The notes: generated from the sequence alone by a model not told the origin. Positions 15,172 to 25,040 are shown, counted from the first letter of the stretch. The stretch is DNA of 36,740 bases from an uncultured Eubacteriales bacterium (GCA_902774025.1 CACYGY010000025.1:1-36740), one strand, 5' to 3'. A program made the numbers and translations.

Positions 15172-17628
15172 ATGATCTTTTTTCAGCATTTTGATCTGGA
15201 TCGTGAAAAGGATATCCGGGTGGATCTGTACATGGACGGAAGCCGGATGGATTACGTCATTCGCACACCCAATCATCACTCGGGAAATCTGATTACAAAT
15301 CTGGCCAGGCTCTGTGGCCTGGAAACCTCTCTGGACGGGCAGGGGCTGAGGGTGATCCGTGGAGAGGTACCCGGCTATTTTGACGGAAACAACCGGAGAG
15401 TCTATATTCTGCGTCTGGGAAATACCAAGGTGGCCAACATCTACCCTGACGGCACCGTGGAGGTAAAAGCCTCCGTTCCCGCCATCTCCAAAACGCTCAT
15501 GAGCCAGACGAAGGATTACCGTCTGGGGGTGGAGAAGACGATTGTCAAAACCTATATCCGAAGTGAATGCAAATTCCGTACGGACCTGCACACGCATATG
15601 AACGGAAATCTGCCGCCGGATGTTCTCATGGCCCTGGGGATTGTCCATCAGATCCGGTATCCCTATTACTACATCAAGAAACTGAATCTCTCATGTACCC
15701 CGGACCAGATCCGGCAGCTTGAGGCACGGCGTGTTCAGGTGGAAAAGGAACTTGGGGACATTCCCCTTACCGGCCGGTACCGGGAAAGGCGGATTGACGA
15801 TTTTACCTTTATCAATTTCGCCGACCTGATCCTGGGGAATCCCCAGGGAGCGCAAAAGAACCTGGAGACTATCCGGAATTCCCTCACGGTTCCCAAAGAC
15901 GGACAGGCGGTCTTCGCCAATCTGGAAAAAGTCTATCTCTACCGCTACGTCTTCACCCGGGGAAAACCAGCCGGAGACAGACTCAGCGGCATCAATCCCG
16001 AGGGAATTCCCGACCGGGACGTCCGCTCACTGGCTCTGCGTATGATCCGGGACAGGGAAAACCCACTCTACCGCCGAAACACACTGTTCCAGGATCTGCT
16101 TGTGTGGATCGGCCGTGAGTATCAAAAACACGGCATTGAATACGCTGAAATCACGGATACTTCCCTTCTGAACCGGACGGTGTTTCCCGCCCGTCTGCGG
16201 GAAATCCATGAGGTCATGCCCAATGTCACCCGGGAAACGGGCGTGCTGCTGCGGTTTCTGGCCGGGATCCGCCGCACGCCCCTGACCATTGTCAGGGACA
16301 GTGTGACCCCCAACGATTATCTTTCGGACAACCTCCGCTGCCTCAGGGCCATCGCGGGAGATCCCTATGTGGCAGGAAGTGACATCATTGGCGAGGAAAT
16401 CAATGATATTCTGGAACTGCGCAGTGTCATCCGGGAACTGGTGCGCATTGCAGGGGAACACCCCGGGTTTGTGATCCGCATTCACGCGGGGGAAAATGAC
16501 GGGCTCAGGGACAATGTGGCCAACAGTATCCGCTGCGTGTCGGAGGCCCTGGAACCGGGTCAGCCCTTCCCTCCTTTGCGGATCGGACACGGTCTGTATA
16601 CCTGTGACCTGCGCAGTCCAAGGGGAAAGAAGCTCCTGGAGGACATGCTCCGCTGCCATGTCACCCTGGAGTTTCAGATCACCTCCAACGTGCGGCTGAA
16701 TAATCTGAGTCATCTGGACCGCCATCCCCTCAGACAGTACCTGCGCGCCGGCATCTCCTGCGTACAGGGGACTGATGGAGGCGCGCTGTACGGGACCAAC
16801 TCCATTGATGAGGAGCTCAGCCTTGAGAAGCTCCTGGACCTCACCACGGAGGAGCTCGTGCGAATGCGGGAAGCAGAGGATGAGATACTGGCTTTTTCCC
16901 GGCGTGCCTTTCAGGAAAGGCAGTCGGCCTTTCTGGATGCCTGCCCTGCCGGTGATACGGAACTGTATTACCGCCGTCTTCTGGAACAGGCGGAACAGGC
17001 CCCCGGAGCGCTCTGGGAAAACCGGGACCGGATGGACGCAGAATCCCTCCTGAAGGATCAGATCGGCCCTGTACCGGAAGGCCTCTTCCCGGTCATTGTC
17101 AGCGGTGGCAGTTTCAACAGCTATCTGCGTCGCACCGTCATGCATGACGCGGACAGAGAACTGCTGGACCGGATGTGCGAGAAATGTGACCCTGATAAGG
17201 TGGTATTTGTGGTGGGCCATTCCCTTACCGGGCAGGAAGGATATCTGGTCCGCAGGGCCCGGGACCGCTTCCGGATCCTTGCCATCGTTCCCAACAGGCT
17301 CACCCGCACGGAACTGAGCCGTCTGAAGCGGGCGGGGATACGGGTCCTGATTTCCATTGAGAGCTCGGGTATGGGACTTTACAAAAGCTTCGCCTATGAG
17401 ATTTTCCGCCATCAGCCTTCCGCTCTTCTGGTTTTTGACGGCAATTCCGCGGCCCTGAATCTTGTACAGGAGGCCCGCAACGGGAAGGAACGCTGCCGTA
17501 TCCTTGTCAACACCCATTCCAGGGGGCTGGCCATCAAGGCCCAGACGCTGAAAGGATATGTATATCCCCTTTCGGACGCGGAGGACGTTCTGAGAGACCT
17601 GGGCCTGCTGCTTCCCGTGACATCATGA
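15172..17628 (+). CDS. Adenosine deaminase-like protein with C-terminal Rossmann-like (SLOG-type?) domain, 818 aa
   Basis: Residues about 1-130 form an N-terminal beta-rich domain I do not recognise. Residues about 135-600 are an adenosine deaminase-type amidohydrolase barrel: DLHTHMNG gives metal ligands H140 and H142, IHAGENDG gives H438 and catalytic E441, RIGHGL gives H473, and GTDGGALYGT gives D535. The residue after D535 is Gly where classical deaminases have a second Asp that helps bind substrate, so specificity may differ. Residues about 638-818 look like a separate alpha/beta domain: PVIVSGGSF, VVFVVGHSLTGQEGY, ILAIVPNRL and LLVFDGNSAALNLVQEA follow the order of SLOG (DprA/LOG-type) ligand-binding folds. 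This last assignment is an inference. At 818 residues it is more than twice a normal Add. AAAGGAAAG precedes the ATG. It is monocistronic. Confidence 0.8.
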   Translation: MIFFQHFDLDREKDIRVDLYMDGSRMDYVIRTPNHHSGNLITNLARLCGLETSLDGQGLRVIRGEVPGYFDGNNRRVYILRLGNTKVANIYPDGTVEVKASVPAISKTLMSQTKDYRLGVEKTIVKTYIRSECKFRTDLHTHMNGNLPPDVLMALGIVHQIRYPYYYIKKLNLSCTPDQIRQLEARRVQVEKELGDIPLTGRYRERRIDDFTFINFADLILGNPQGAQKNLETIRNSLTVPKDGQAVFANLEKVYLYRYVFTRGKPAGDRLSGINPEGIPDRDVRSLALRMIRDRENPLYRRNTLFQDLLVWIGREYQKHGIEYAEITDTSLLNRTVFPARLREIHEVMPNVTRETGVLLRFLAGIRRTPLTIVRDSVTPNDYLSDNLRCLRAIAGDPYVAGSDIIGEEINDILELRSVIRELVRIAGEHPGFVIRIHAGENDGLRDNVANSIRCVSEALEPGQPFPPLRIGHGLYTCDLRSPRGKKLLEDMLRCHVTLEFQITSNVRLNNLSHLDRHPLRQYLRAGISCVQGTDGGALYGTNSIDEELSLEKLLDLTTEELVRMREAEDEILAFSRRAFQERQSAFLDACPAGDTELYYRRLLEQAEQAPGALWENRDRMDAESLLKDQIGPVPEGLFPVIVSGGSFNSYLRRTVMHDADRELLDRMCEKCDPDKVVFVVGHSLTGQEGYLVRRARDRFRILAIVPNRLTRTELSRLKRAGIRVLISIESSGMGLYKSFAYEIFRHQPSALLVFDGNSAALNLVQEARNGKERCRILVNTHSRGLAIKAQTLKGYVYPLSDAEDVLRDLGLLLPVTS

Positions 17629-18239
17629 TGAGGTGCAGGGAGATTTCAGGATCCCGGACAATCCTTTTTCGACCCGGAGAGGTTCCTGTGTTCGTTCATC
17701 TCTTCAGCCCATCTCTCCGGGAAGATGGGTAAGGCATTGCATCGGCTCAATCATCCCGGGAGACACCGCGTGTGGATATGGAATGTCGTTTTCTGTTCAG
17801 ACATGGAACGGGGCTTTTCCTCCGCCGCAGGGGTTTTCGGAATGAGCGGAGTCTCAGGCGGATTATGCATTAACAAGGCATACAGGGGAATGAAGGCCCT
17901 TCGCGGATCTGGAAGGACTGATGCATGAACGATACAGGTTTCCGAAAAGCACAGGACTGCTGATCCGCCAGGAATTTTGTTTTTCGGTCCTGCAGAGTGC
18001 CGCATGAAAGTAAATCCATGTTCAGCCCCCCGGAATAAAAAATGGAAACAGGACAACGCAAATCCGGCCATGCGATTCATGACGCATGGCCGGATTTGCG
18101 TTGTCTCCCCGGAAACACAGGACATCCCGGATGGCGGTGATACGGGAACGATCCCGGGTTTTCATGGATATCAGACCGGACGCCGGATGCCGGCATCTGT
18201 CCGGGCGGGAAACCGTACGGCGGATTTCAGTTCCATTCT
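17629..18239. other. Intergenic region with inverted repeats
   Basis: About 610 bp between the convergent deaminase-like and nagA genes. No frame here has both a ribosome site and a plausible protein. It contains a CCCATCT/AGATGGG hairpin (17708-17729), paired GCAC..AGGAC and GTCCT..GTGC segments near 17957-18001, and the exceptional 23-bp hairpin at 18052-18105. Confidence 0.6.
18052..18105. repeat. Perfect 23-bp inverted repeat, 8-base loop
   Basis: Positions 18052-18074 (starting GACAACGCAAATCC) are the exact reverse complement of 18083-18105, separated by ATTCATGA. On the minus strand a run of T follows about 11 bases after the stem, but nagA transcription stops before it from the other side, so it could act as a terminator for nagA or as a small mobile palindrome. 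I found no second copy in the window. Confidence 0.85.
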
Positions 18240-19391
18240 TTACGTGCGCGTATATCTGCACTCACCCCGGACAATGGTTCGGTACACACGGCAGTCCTGG
18301 TCCATGAGGATCACATCCGCGTCCTTTCCGGGGGTCAGGGAACCCTTGGTATCTCCGAGATTGGCGGACTCGGCTGCGTTCAGGGAAGCAGCCCGGACAG
18401 CCTGGTACAGGGGGACATGTCCGTAATCACGGAAATTACGCACGCCCTGATTCAGGCGCAGAACACTGCCCGCTATGGTGCCGTCCGTGAGACGGCATTC
18501 AATGCCCCTGAGAATAAAGGTTTGTCCCCCGTTCTCATAGGTTCCGTCCGGCATGCCGGCGGAGCGCAGGGCATCCGTGATGAGTACCAGACGGCCCGGC
18601 TTCAGTCTGGCCAGCATGGGATACAGAGACCTGTTCACATGGAAGGTATCCGCAATCAGTTCCGTATAGACGTCACTGTTCAGGGCCGCGCCCACCACAC
18701 CGGGCTTCCTGTGATGCATGGGCGTCATGGCGTTGAACAGATGTGTGATCCGGGTCATTCCCTGGCCGATGCCTTCCATGGCTTCTTCATAGGTGGCTCC
18801 GCTGTGGCCCAGGGACAGAGCGATCCGGGTTTCCTGACGCAGTCTGCGGATACACGCCCCGCCACCGGGCACCTCCGGCGCCATGGTGAGCACCCGTACC
18901 ACATCGGCAAGGGGAAGAATCCTGTCCGCGTCAGGTTTCAGGATGTAGGCCGGATTCTGCGCGCCTTTATAGGCTTCGTTGATGAAGGGACCTTCCAGGT
19001 GCACTCCAAGAACCTCCGCACCGCGGAATCCCTTTTCCCGGCTTTGTACGGCGAGGACGCGCATTTCCCGACAGATGGACTCCAGCACCTTCCAGTCCGT
19101 GGTCAGCGTGGTGGGCAGGAAGGAAGTCACACCGTTTTCCAGAAGCATTTCAGCCATTTTCCGGACTCCGGGCGTATCGTCATCGCTTACATCGACCCCG
19201 CCATATCCGTGGATGTGAACATCCACCAGACCCGGGGACACAAAAAGGCCCTGAGCATCCAGGATTTCGTCCGCTTCCTCCCTTGCACGCTGCGTTTCCA
19301 CAATGCCCTGAATCCGTTCATCAAACAGAAGGGCCCTGTCACGGACTTCTCCGTCAGGAAGAAGAAGGATACCATTGATGATTGCTTTCAT
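18240..19391 (-). CDS. nagA: N-acetylglucosamine-6-phosphate deacetylase, 383 aa
   Basis: NagA removes acetate from GlcNAc-6-phosphate in the cytosol, feeding amino sugars into glycolysis or cell-wall synthesis. The amidohydrolase motifs are clear: GLVDVHIHGYGG (H59, H61), GVHLEGPFI with the metal-binding Glu, LGHSGATYEEA, THLFNAMTPMHHRKPG, and LITDALRSAG with the catalytic Asp. The C-terminus AESANLGDTKGSLTPGKDAD is typical of the small beta domain. Length is normal. AAGGAGA lies about nine bases before the ATG. The usual partner nagB is not in this window. It lies 98 bp downstream of the giant surface protein gene on the same strand, with a probable terminator between them. Confidence 0.95.
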   Translation of the reverse strand: MKAIINGILLLPDGEVRDRALLFDERIQGIVETQRAREEADEILDAQGLFVSPGLVDVHIHGYGGVDVSDDDTPGVRKMAEMLLENGVTSFLPTTLTTDWKVLESICREMRVLAVQSREKGFRGAEVLGVHLEGPFINEAYKGAQNPAYILKPDADRILPLADVVRVLTMAPEVPGGGACIRRLRQETRIALSLGHSGATYEEAMEGIGQGMTRITHLFNAMTPMHHRKPGVVGAALNSDVYTELIADTFHVNRSLYPMLARLKPGRLVLITDALRSAGMPDGTYENGGQTFILRGIECRLTDGTIAGSVLRLNQGVRNFRDYGHVPLYQAVRAASLNAAESANLGDTKGSLTPGKDADVILMDQDCRVYRTIVRGECRYTRT

Positions 19392-19439
19392 TTCCAGATC
19401 TCTCCTTATCCAGATTTGCAGTGATCTGATGGGAAAATA

Positions 19440-19458
19440 CGCATGAAGCGGTCATGCG
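19440..19458 (-). terminator. Probable terminator of the surface protein gene
   Basis: On the minus strand CGCATGA pairs with TCATGCG around a five-base loop, followed by TATTTT. It lies about 30 bases past the stop at 19490. Confidence 0.55.
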
Positions 19459-19489
19459 GCGCGAAGTGAGAAATCCACGATGCATCTTG

Positions 19490-22400
19490 TCAGAATCGCG
19501 CCCTGTTTTTCCTTCCCCCTCCGCGGCGCCGCAAAGCCGGGAGAAGGCAGAGAAGGATCAGGGCAGATCCTCCCAGAATCAGGTACAGTCCGTCCGGGTC
19601 CCCCGTGGCGGGAATCCGCCGGTTGATGATCCGGCCCCCGTCATAGCACCGATCCGTCACGTCCGCGTAGGGCGGCAGATTCACATAGGTGACCACATAT
19701 CCCTGCTCAGGGACTTCTACCACAAAGTAGTCTTTTTCCTCGGCGAACCAGGCCTCGTAAGTCCATGTGCCGTCCGCCTGCCGGGTCCGGTTGAAGCGAT
19801 GGGGGTGAGCATTGCCCTTGGGGGTATAAACCAGAAGGTCCAGTTCCGGGTTGCCGGGCTCGCCTACCCATTCCTTGGTGAAGGAGAAATACACTCTGTT
19901 CTTGTCGTCCCGGGGCGGCGCGGAGGGCTGAGGAAGGGACAGTACCTCGGGATGATCCGCAGCCTGGTTGGTCAGGTATCGCCGGACGAGACCATTCTCC
20001 CCGGGAAGGACCGTCACCTTCAGGGTGCCCTCGCCCGCATCTTCCACCGCCACATCCAGGAGCAGGTCACGGGCATACTGGAACCGGTCATTCCGGAAGG
20101 GTTCTTCCGTCACGTTCAGGTCCCTGCCCTGCTCATCCCCTATGTATTCGTGGATCAGGTAGGAGAAGATGCGCCGGCTTTCATAACGGTCCTGTTCCTG
20201 GTCATACAGGTCTTCCTGATTATAGATCACCGGGTCAAACCAGACCGTTGTGTGGGTACTGTCTGCCACGGCACGGAGATACTTGTTTCCGTTCAGGGGA
20301 GCGCCGTTGACGGGATAAACCCGGATCTCAAACCGGTCCTCTTCCCCCCACTGAGTGCCGGCAAGGCGTTTGGAAACACTGAAGCGCTCAAGTCCGTGTG
20401 CTTCGTAAATGTTTCTGATTTCAGGAATCTCACTGCCTGTCTCCTTCCATTCCTCTCCCTCCTTCCAGGCGACGGAGAGGACACGGAGCGTATGATCCGG
20501 ATCATGGGCTATGGAAACGCGGATGAGCAGGTCTTCTCCCCGCCGGGCATAACCCTTTCCCGGGGCATTCGTTTCTCTGATCAGATAATACCGGTTCAGC
20601 GCTGCTTCCGACAGACGGAGAGCAGGATGGAACAGATCATCATGGAAAAAGGCAAGAGGCTGAAAAACCACCAGACCATCCGCACTGCATACCGTCCGGT
20701 CCAGCCATTGGACAGTGTTTCCGCGTGCATCGGATGCGTACAGATCAAAGGCAAAATCCCCGGCCTTCAGAACACCGCCCTCCAGGGTCTTCCGTATTCT
20801 CAGCACCGCCGCGGCGTCCGGTGCCGTGCGGTTGGTCATCCGGACCATGGATCCCTCAGGATCGGTCCGGTATTCGATCACAGGCGTCCCGGGAATCCCG
20901 CTGCCCTCATCCGGAACCGTAACCCGCACGGCATGGACGCTCAGATCATACAGCACCCCTGCATCAGCGGGATGGGACGCGTCCACACCATCGGGGAGCT
21001 TTTCCGTGATGAGATAGTCGTAAGTCCCCGGGCTTTCATAACGGATGGGTCCGAATCCGGCTTCGGGGTTCTCCCCTGACAGGGTGATCTCCTCTTCCTC
21101 GGGGAGCGGCGCATCCCGCAGGGCATGCAGGGTGAGGGTAAATGTCCTGCCCTGCCAGTCGGTGAGTGCCTCCCCCTTGCCGTCCATGAGCGTCTTCCCG
21201 CAGCGGATCACGGCAGACTGCCCGGCGCGGGAGTGGTAGGTGTTCACCAGTTCCGGCACCATCAGAGCGTCCCAGCGCTCCTCACCATAGGTGACCATCA
21301 GCTGCCCGTTCTGCTCTTCCAGATTCACCTGGACCCGGACAGGGTCCGAAGGGGTAAAGCCCGTGTCCTCCTCCGGCATGACCTCCTCAAGGGTATAGAA
21401 AAAGCTTCTCGCGCCAAGCCCCATGAGATCTGAACGGGTGAAGAGAAGGGGCTCAAAGAAGGCCTCATGTCCTTCCATCAGCGCATCCATGCGCACCGTC
21501 AGTTCTTCCATGTCTCCCCGCACCGTCCTGAGAGGAGCGCCGTTCAGGGGCTTCAGGCGGAACTGAAAGGTATCGTCCTTATTCCATTCACGGCCATCGA
21601 TGCGCTTGATGACACTGAGACTGGCAAGGCCCGGCAGGTGGTAATTGGTAAGGGTATATCCGTCCTCCATGTTCCCTGTTAATCGGGAAACATAGTCCTT
21701 TGAAGGATTCGATTCATATACGGAATAGTGAATTTCAGGATTCTGGTATCCTGTCGGAGCGGATTCCCCCTTCAGGACTGTCTGGGGCAGATCAAGCCAG
21801 GTTCCCGTCCAGTCATTTGCTTCATTCAGCACGAGGGAGCCGGGAATGGATGGATCCAGATCCTTCAGGGGAATCTCCACCCAGACATCCTCCAGCAGAA
21901 CACAGGCCCGGAGAAAAACCTCAACCGCATCGGGGCGCAGAAGGTTCAGATTGTCCTGATCTTCCCATACCTTCCGTACTGTAAGATCCGTTTTCTTTCC
22001 CATGAGAACATGTCCATGGCTGGAAATGCCGCCCCCCTCTCTCAGGGCGTGATTGCCTGTGACACGCACACTGGCTGCTTTTTCCGCCTTCTGCCTGCTG
22101 CCCGTTGCGGCGTGGCTTCTGAGCAGGAGGGAGCCATATTCTGCCAATTCCGTGTTTTTCATGACGGTTCCGGAGGACACCGGTCCGTCCCCGTCCCAGC
22201 GCCATGCGGCTTCACCGCCCCCCAGCATGTTCATGGAGACAAAGGCGGTCATCTGTTCCGCTTCGTTCTTCCCGGGGATCAGTGCCAGATCCCGTCCCTC
22301 TCCATCGTTCAGGAGCCGATTCCCAAAGATGGCGGAACCGGAGGACGCGTACAGCCAGGTGCCTGAACCGGAGGACGCGTACAGACCACCTCCGGTTGAA

Positions 22401-24763
22401 GCCGTGTTGTCCCGGATCAGTGCCCTTGCCATGCGGCAGGAGCCCCGCAGGGAATCCTCGCCCTCCACCAGGATGCCGCCGCCGCCGGACCGGCCGTCCT
22501 CTCCGAGGGCTGAATTCTCTGAAATCTGTCCCCCGGTGATTTCCGCCGAGGATGTCCGGTCAATAAAGAGACCACCGCCGCCGGCACTGGCGGTATTTCC
22601 GGCAAGGGTGCCTCCTTCCATGACCAGGAGTGCCTGGTCATACAGGGCGATTCCACCTCCGAAGATGCCTGTGTTCCCCTGAAGGAGGGCACCCTCCTCC
22701 AGGAAAATCTTTCCGCCCCGGGAGGCAATACCACCGGGACCATCCTCGTTCCGGTTGTTCAGGATCCGGGCGCCCTTTCCCAGCTCCAGTGAACCGGAAC
22801 ACTCAAGGAAGGGGGATGCTGAAGTCTGTCCAGCTTCCCTGTTCCCGTCCATGGTTATGTTTTCCAGTCGGAGCCTGCCAGTCACACGCACCGGAAGACC
22901 TCTGAAAAGAGGATCCCGGAAAATCTTCAGAGACGGTCCCGCCTCCTGCAGGGACCACACTTCCTCACCGGACACCGTGACCGTTCCGGAGATGAAGATT
23001 CCCGCAGGAGAAAGGCCTTTGCGGACCGCCTCCGCCAGTAACTGGCGGGCACGGGCAAAAGTGCGGACAGGGGCTGCATGGGTTCCGTCCTTTTCATCAT
23101 CGCCGGCTGTTCCGTCCAGCCATACGCCGGTGGGGAGCTGTTTTTTCATGCAGAAGCCCCCCAGGGAGGGATCATACTCGAAGGTCACAAAGGGACTTGA
23201 GATGCCGGAAAGGGTCACAGTCAGATCAGGATTATCCGAAAGCACCACAAGCCAGGGGGATTTCCGGGTCCACAGATCATTCCAGGAAAGGGCATCCCCT
23301 TCCCCAAGGGTCAGATGCAGGTCTGAAAAAGAGCCTCCCTTTTCCACGGACAGAGACTGACCTTCCTGCAGAGTCACATGGACATCCCCGGATTTTCCGG
23401 CGAACACCAGACTGCCCCCCAGATGCTCAATCGCGGCCTTCCTGACTCTTTCCAGACGCAGATATCCGCTGTTTTCAACGGTACCCTCCAGGGTACCGTT
23501 CCGGAGAGTAATCTGGCTGGTGTGCGGAATCTGAAGAATCTTCCCCCGGCTGCGCAGCGTGTGATCATTCAAATCCAGGATCATTCGCTTCCCGCTCAGG
23601 GTGAGATTGCTCAGACTGAGAACCTTCGGGCCGCCGTACTGCATGGATATCATCCGCACCGTATCTCCCGCTCCGGCACTCCGGAGTGCCTCTCCCAGGG
23701 AGAGATACCGGTTGCCGCCATTTTCCGCTAGATACAGAATCTGTCTGGCTTCATAACATCCGCTTTCCCTTACCCGGTTCCCGTCCTCATACAGAGCGCC
23801 GGAAGCGTGGTCATAGAATACATAGCCGGTAAAGACCGTTCCTCCCTGCGGCTGATCCATCATTTCCCGGGCAGGGGGAAGATCCACACTGCCCATCAGG
23901 TTCAGGTCCGGAGCGCCCTGGCTGGAGAGAGACACACGGTTTCCATGGACCGCGCTCCGGTCCATCTGAAAGGAGCCCAGACTGAAAACACCGCCGGTCA
24001 GGGCCTCCTCCCCGTCGGCCTGATTGTCATGGATGACCGTGTAATCCGAAAGGGAGCAGGTCCCTTCCTCTGAAACGGAAAGAGCACCGCAGAGATCACC
24101 GGTATTTCCGGAAAACAGGCAGGATTTCAGCTCTGCACTGCCGGACTGGACATGAAGACAACTGAGATAAACGGAATTGTCTGTAAAATCACAGGATCGG
24201 ATCGTCAGAAGCGTTTCGGGATGATCCAGTGTCACAAGGGCGGATTCCGAAGATGTGTTCTTCCTGAATTCGCATGCTTCCAGCAGCACGCTCTGTCCAT
24301 CCGCCATGCGGATGACGCTGCCCGCATTGTCCTCAAAGACACATTCCCGCATTTCAGCATTACCGAGGATTTCCACAAGTGCCCCGGATGGGCAGTTCAT
24401 GCCGTATGCCGAGAGCTGAAAACCCTGGAATCCCTCCCCCGTCACCTTCAAGGCCTGCCCCTGACCTCCAAACTTCCCGTTGCGAACGGAGACATGTTTT
24501 CCTTCCACCCGCAGAAGGGTATCTCCCTCGCCCAGGAGGGTATGGGACTGCATTTCCAGGGTGACGCGGTCCTTCCGGATCACTGCGTTCTCCGTCCGGT
24601 CCGATGTCAGTAAAACGGTATCCCCTTCCGCGGCAGCGTCCAGCGCTTCCTGGAGGGTATCAAAGGACCGGTCACCCAGCCGCGCGGCCTCAGAACCAAG
24701 GGCCGTACCCCGGATCAGCAGAATCAGGCAGACCACGGCGAATAAGCATAAGTTTTTTTTCAT
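19490..24763 (-). CDS. Giant sortase-anchored beta-helix/pilin-like surface protein, 1757 aa
   Basis: A signal peptide (MKKNLCLFAVVCLILLI...) opens the protein. Residues about 40-480 and 560-900 are right-handed parallel beta-helix repeats, with many NTxxxGGG-type turns such as LAGNTASAGGGG in the second. A Cna-B-like domain follows (LTVRKVWEDQDN ... RPDAVEVFL ... WTGTWLDLPQ), then several streptococcal-pilin-type isopeptide domains, each opening with a VxK or VsK strand (SLSVIKRI, VIRCGKTL, VLRIRKTLEGG, RFSVSKRLAG, SFTKEW). The C-terminus is IPATGD, a hydrophobic helix and RRRGGGRKNR, a sortase signal. It is therefore a wall-attached stalked adhesin, perhaps binding or cleaving glycans. ATG at 24763 is chosen for AGGAGG six bases upstream; a 22-residue extension is rejected. 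No sortase gene is in the window. Confidence 0.88.
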   Translation of the reverse strand: MKKNLCLFAVVCLILLIRGTALGSEAARLGDRSFDTLQEALDAAAEGDTVLLTSDRTENAVIRKDRVTLEMQSHTLLGEGDTLLRVEGKHVSVRNGKFGGQGQALKVTGEGFQGFQLSAYGMNCPSGALVEILGNAEMRECVFEDNAGSVIRMADGQSVLLEACEFRKNTSSESALVTLDHPETLLTIRSCDFTDNSVYLSCLHVQSGSAELKSCLFSGNTGDLCGALSVSEEGTCSLSDYTVIHDNQADGEEALTGGVFSLGSFQMDRSAVHGNRVSLSSQGAPDLNLMGSVDLPPAREMMDQPQGGTVFTGYVFYDHASGALYEDGNRVRESGCYEARQILYLAENGGNRYLSLGEALRSAGAGDTVRMISMQYGGPKVLSLSNLTLSGKRMILDLNDHTLRSRGKILQIPHTSQITLRNGTLEGTVENSGYLRLERVRKAAIEHLGGSLVFAGKSGDVHVTLQEGQSLSVEKGGSFSDLHLTLGEGDALSWNDLWTRKSPWLVVLSDNPDLTVTLSGISSPFVTFEYDPSLGGFCMKKQLPTGVWLDGTAGDDEKDGTHAAPVRTFARARQLLAEAVRKGLSPAGIFISGTVTVSGEEVWSLQEAGPSLKIFRDPLFRGLPVRVTGRLRLENITMDGNREAGQTSASPFLECSGSLELGKGARILNNRNEDGPGGIASRGGKIFLEEGALLQGNTGIFGGGIALYDQALLVMEGGTLAGNTASAGGGGLFIDRTSSAEITGGQISENSALGEDGRSGGGGILVEGEDSLRGSCRMARALIRDNTASTGGGLYASSGSGTWLYASSGSAIFGNRLLNDGEGRDLALIPGKNEAEQMTAFVSMNMLGGGEAAWRWDGDGPVSSGTVMKNTELAEYGSLLLRSHAATGSRQKAEKAASVRVTGNHALREGGGISSHGHVLMGKKTDLTVRKVWEDQDNLNLLRPDAVEVFLRACVLLEDVWVEIPLKDLDPSIPGSLVLNEANDWTGTWLDLPQTVLKGESAPTGYQNPEIHYSVYESNPSKDYVSRLTGNMEDGYTLTNYHLPGLASLSVIKRIDGREWNKDDTFQFRLKPLNGAPLRTVRGDMEELTVRMDALMEGHEAFFEPLLFTRSDLMGLGARSFFYTLEEVMPEEDTGFTPSDPVRVQVNLEEQNGQLMVTYGEERWDALMVPELVNTYHSRAGQSAVIRCGKTLMDGKGEALTDWQGRTFTLTLHALRDAPLPEEEEITLSGENPEAGFGPIRYESPGTYDYLITEKLPDGVDASHPADAGVLYDLSVHAVRVTVPDEGSGIPGTPVIEYRTDPEGSMVRMTNRTAPDAAAVLRIRKTLEGGVLKAGDFAFDLYASDARGNTVQWLDRTVCSADGLVVFQPLAFFHDDLFHPALRLSEAALNRYYLIRETNAPGKGYARRGEDLLIRVSIAHDPDHTLRVLSVAWKEGEEWKETGSEIPEIRNIYEAHGLERFSVSKRLAGTQWGEEDRFEIRVYPVNGAPLNGNKYLRAVADSTHTTVWFDPVIYNQEDLYDQEQDRYESRRIFSYLIHEYIGDEQGRDLNVTEEPFRNDRFQYARDLLLDVAVEDAGEGTLKVTVLPGENGLVRRYLTNQAADHPEVLSLPQPSAPPRDDKNRVYFSFTKEWVGEPGNPELDLLVYTPKGNAHPHRFNRTRQADGTWTYEAWFAEEKDYFVVEVPEQGYVVTYVNLPPYADVTDRCYDGGRIINRRIPATGDPDGLYLILGGSALILLCLLPALRRRGGGRKNRARF
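22335..22384 (-). repeat. 30-bp tandem duplication in the beta-helix
   Basis: GAACCGGAGGACGCGTACAG occurs at 22335-22354 and again at 22365-22384, offset by 30 bp. The frame is kept and it encodes repeated LYASSGSG/LYASSGSA, adding about one short helix rung. Confidence 0.8.
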
Positions 24764-24882
24764 CTGCTTCCTCCTGTGAGGTGCCCCTGTCCGGAAAAGA
24801 GGAAAGACAGAGGACACCACGGGCCTCACCGGTACAGTCAGCCATTATTCTGTCCGATCTTCCAGAGACCCTCCATATGATG

Positions 24883-24911
24883 ACATTACCTTTTCACACT
24901 GATTTTGTCAA
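24883..24911 (-). promoter_or_regulatory. Promoter of the surface protein gene
   Basis: On the minus strand a perfect TTGACA (24906-24911) is 17 bp from TAATGT (24883-24888), a weak -10. The leader would be about 115 bases. Confidence 0.5.
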
Positions 24912-24986
24912 TGCGGGAAGCGTTCATCGCCCTGCGGAGTGGGAAACGGAGAATCTTCCGCATGCTGAAGACGGCTCTGTACCGGG

Positions 24987-25015
24987 TTGATGAGGATTCC
25001 TTTTTATGGTACAAC
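24987..25015 (+). promoter_or_regulatory. Promoter of the transglutaminase-like gene
   Basis: TTGATG (24987-24992) and TACAAC (25010-25015) are 17 bp apart, divergent from the surface protein promoter about 75 bp away. Confidence 0.5.
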
Positions 25016-25040
25016 CTTCCCGTGGAAAGATCGCAAAAGA

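Noticed and set aside
15172..17628. A RADAR-type defence locus
   Set aside because: There is no RdrA-like ATPase or other defence gene beside the deaminase, so membership of that system is not supported.
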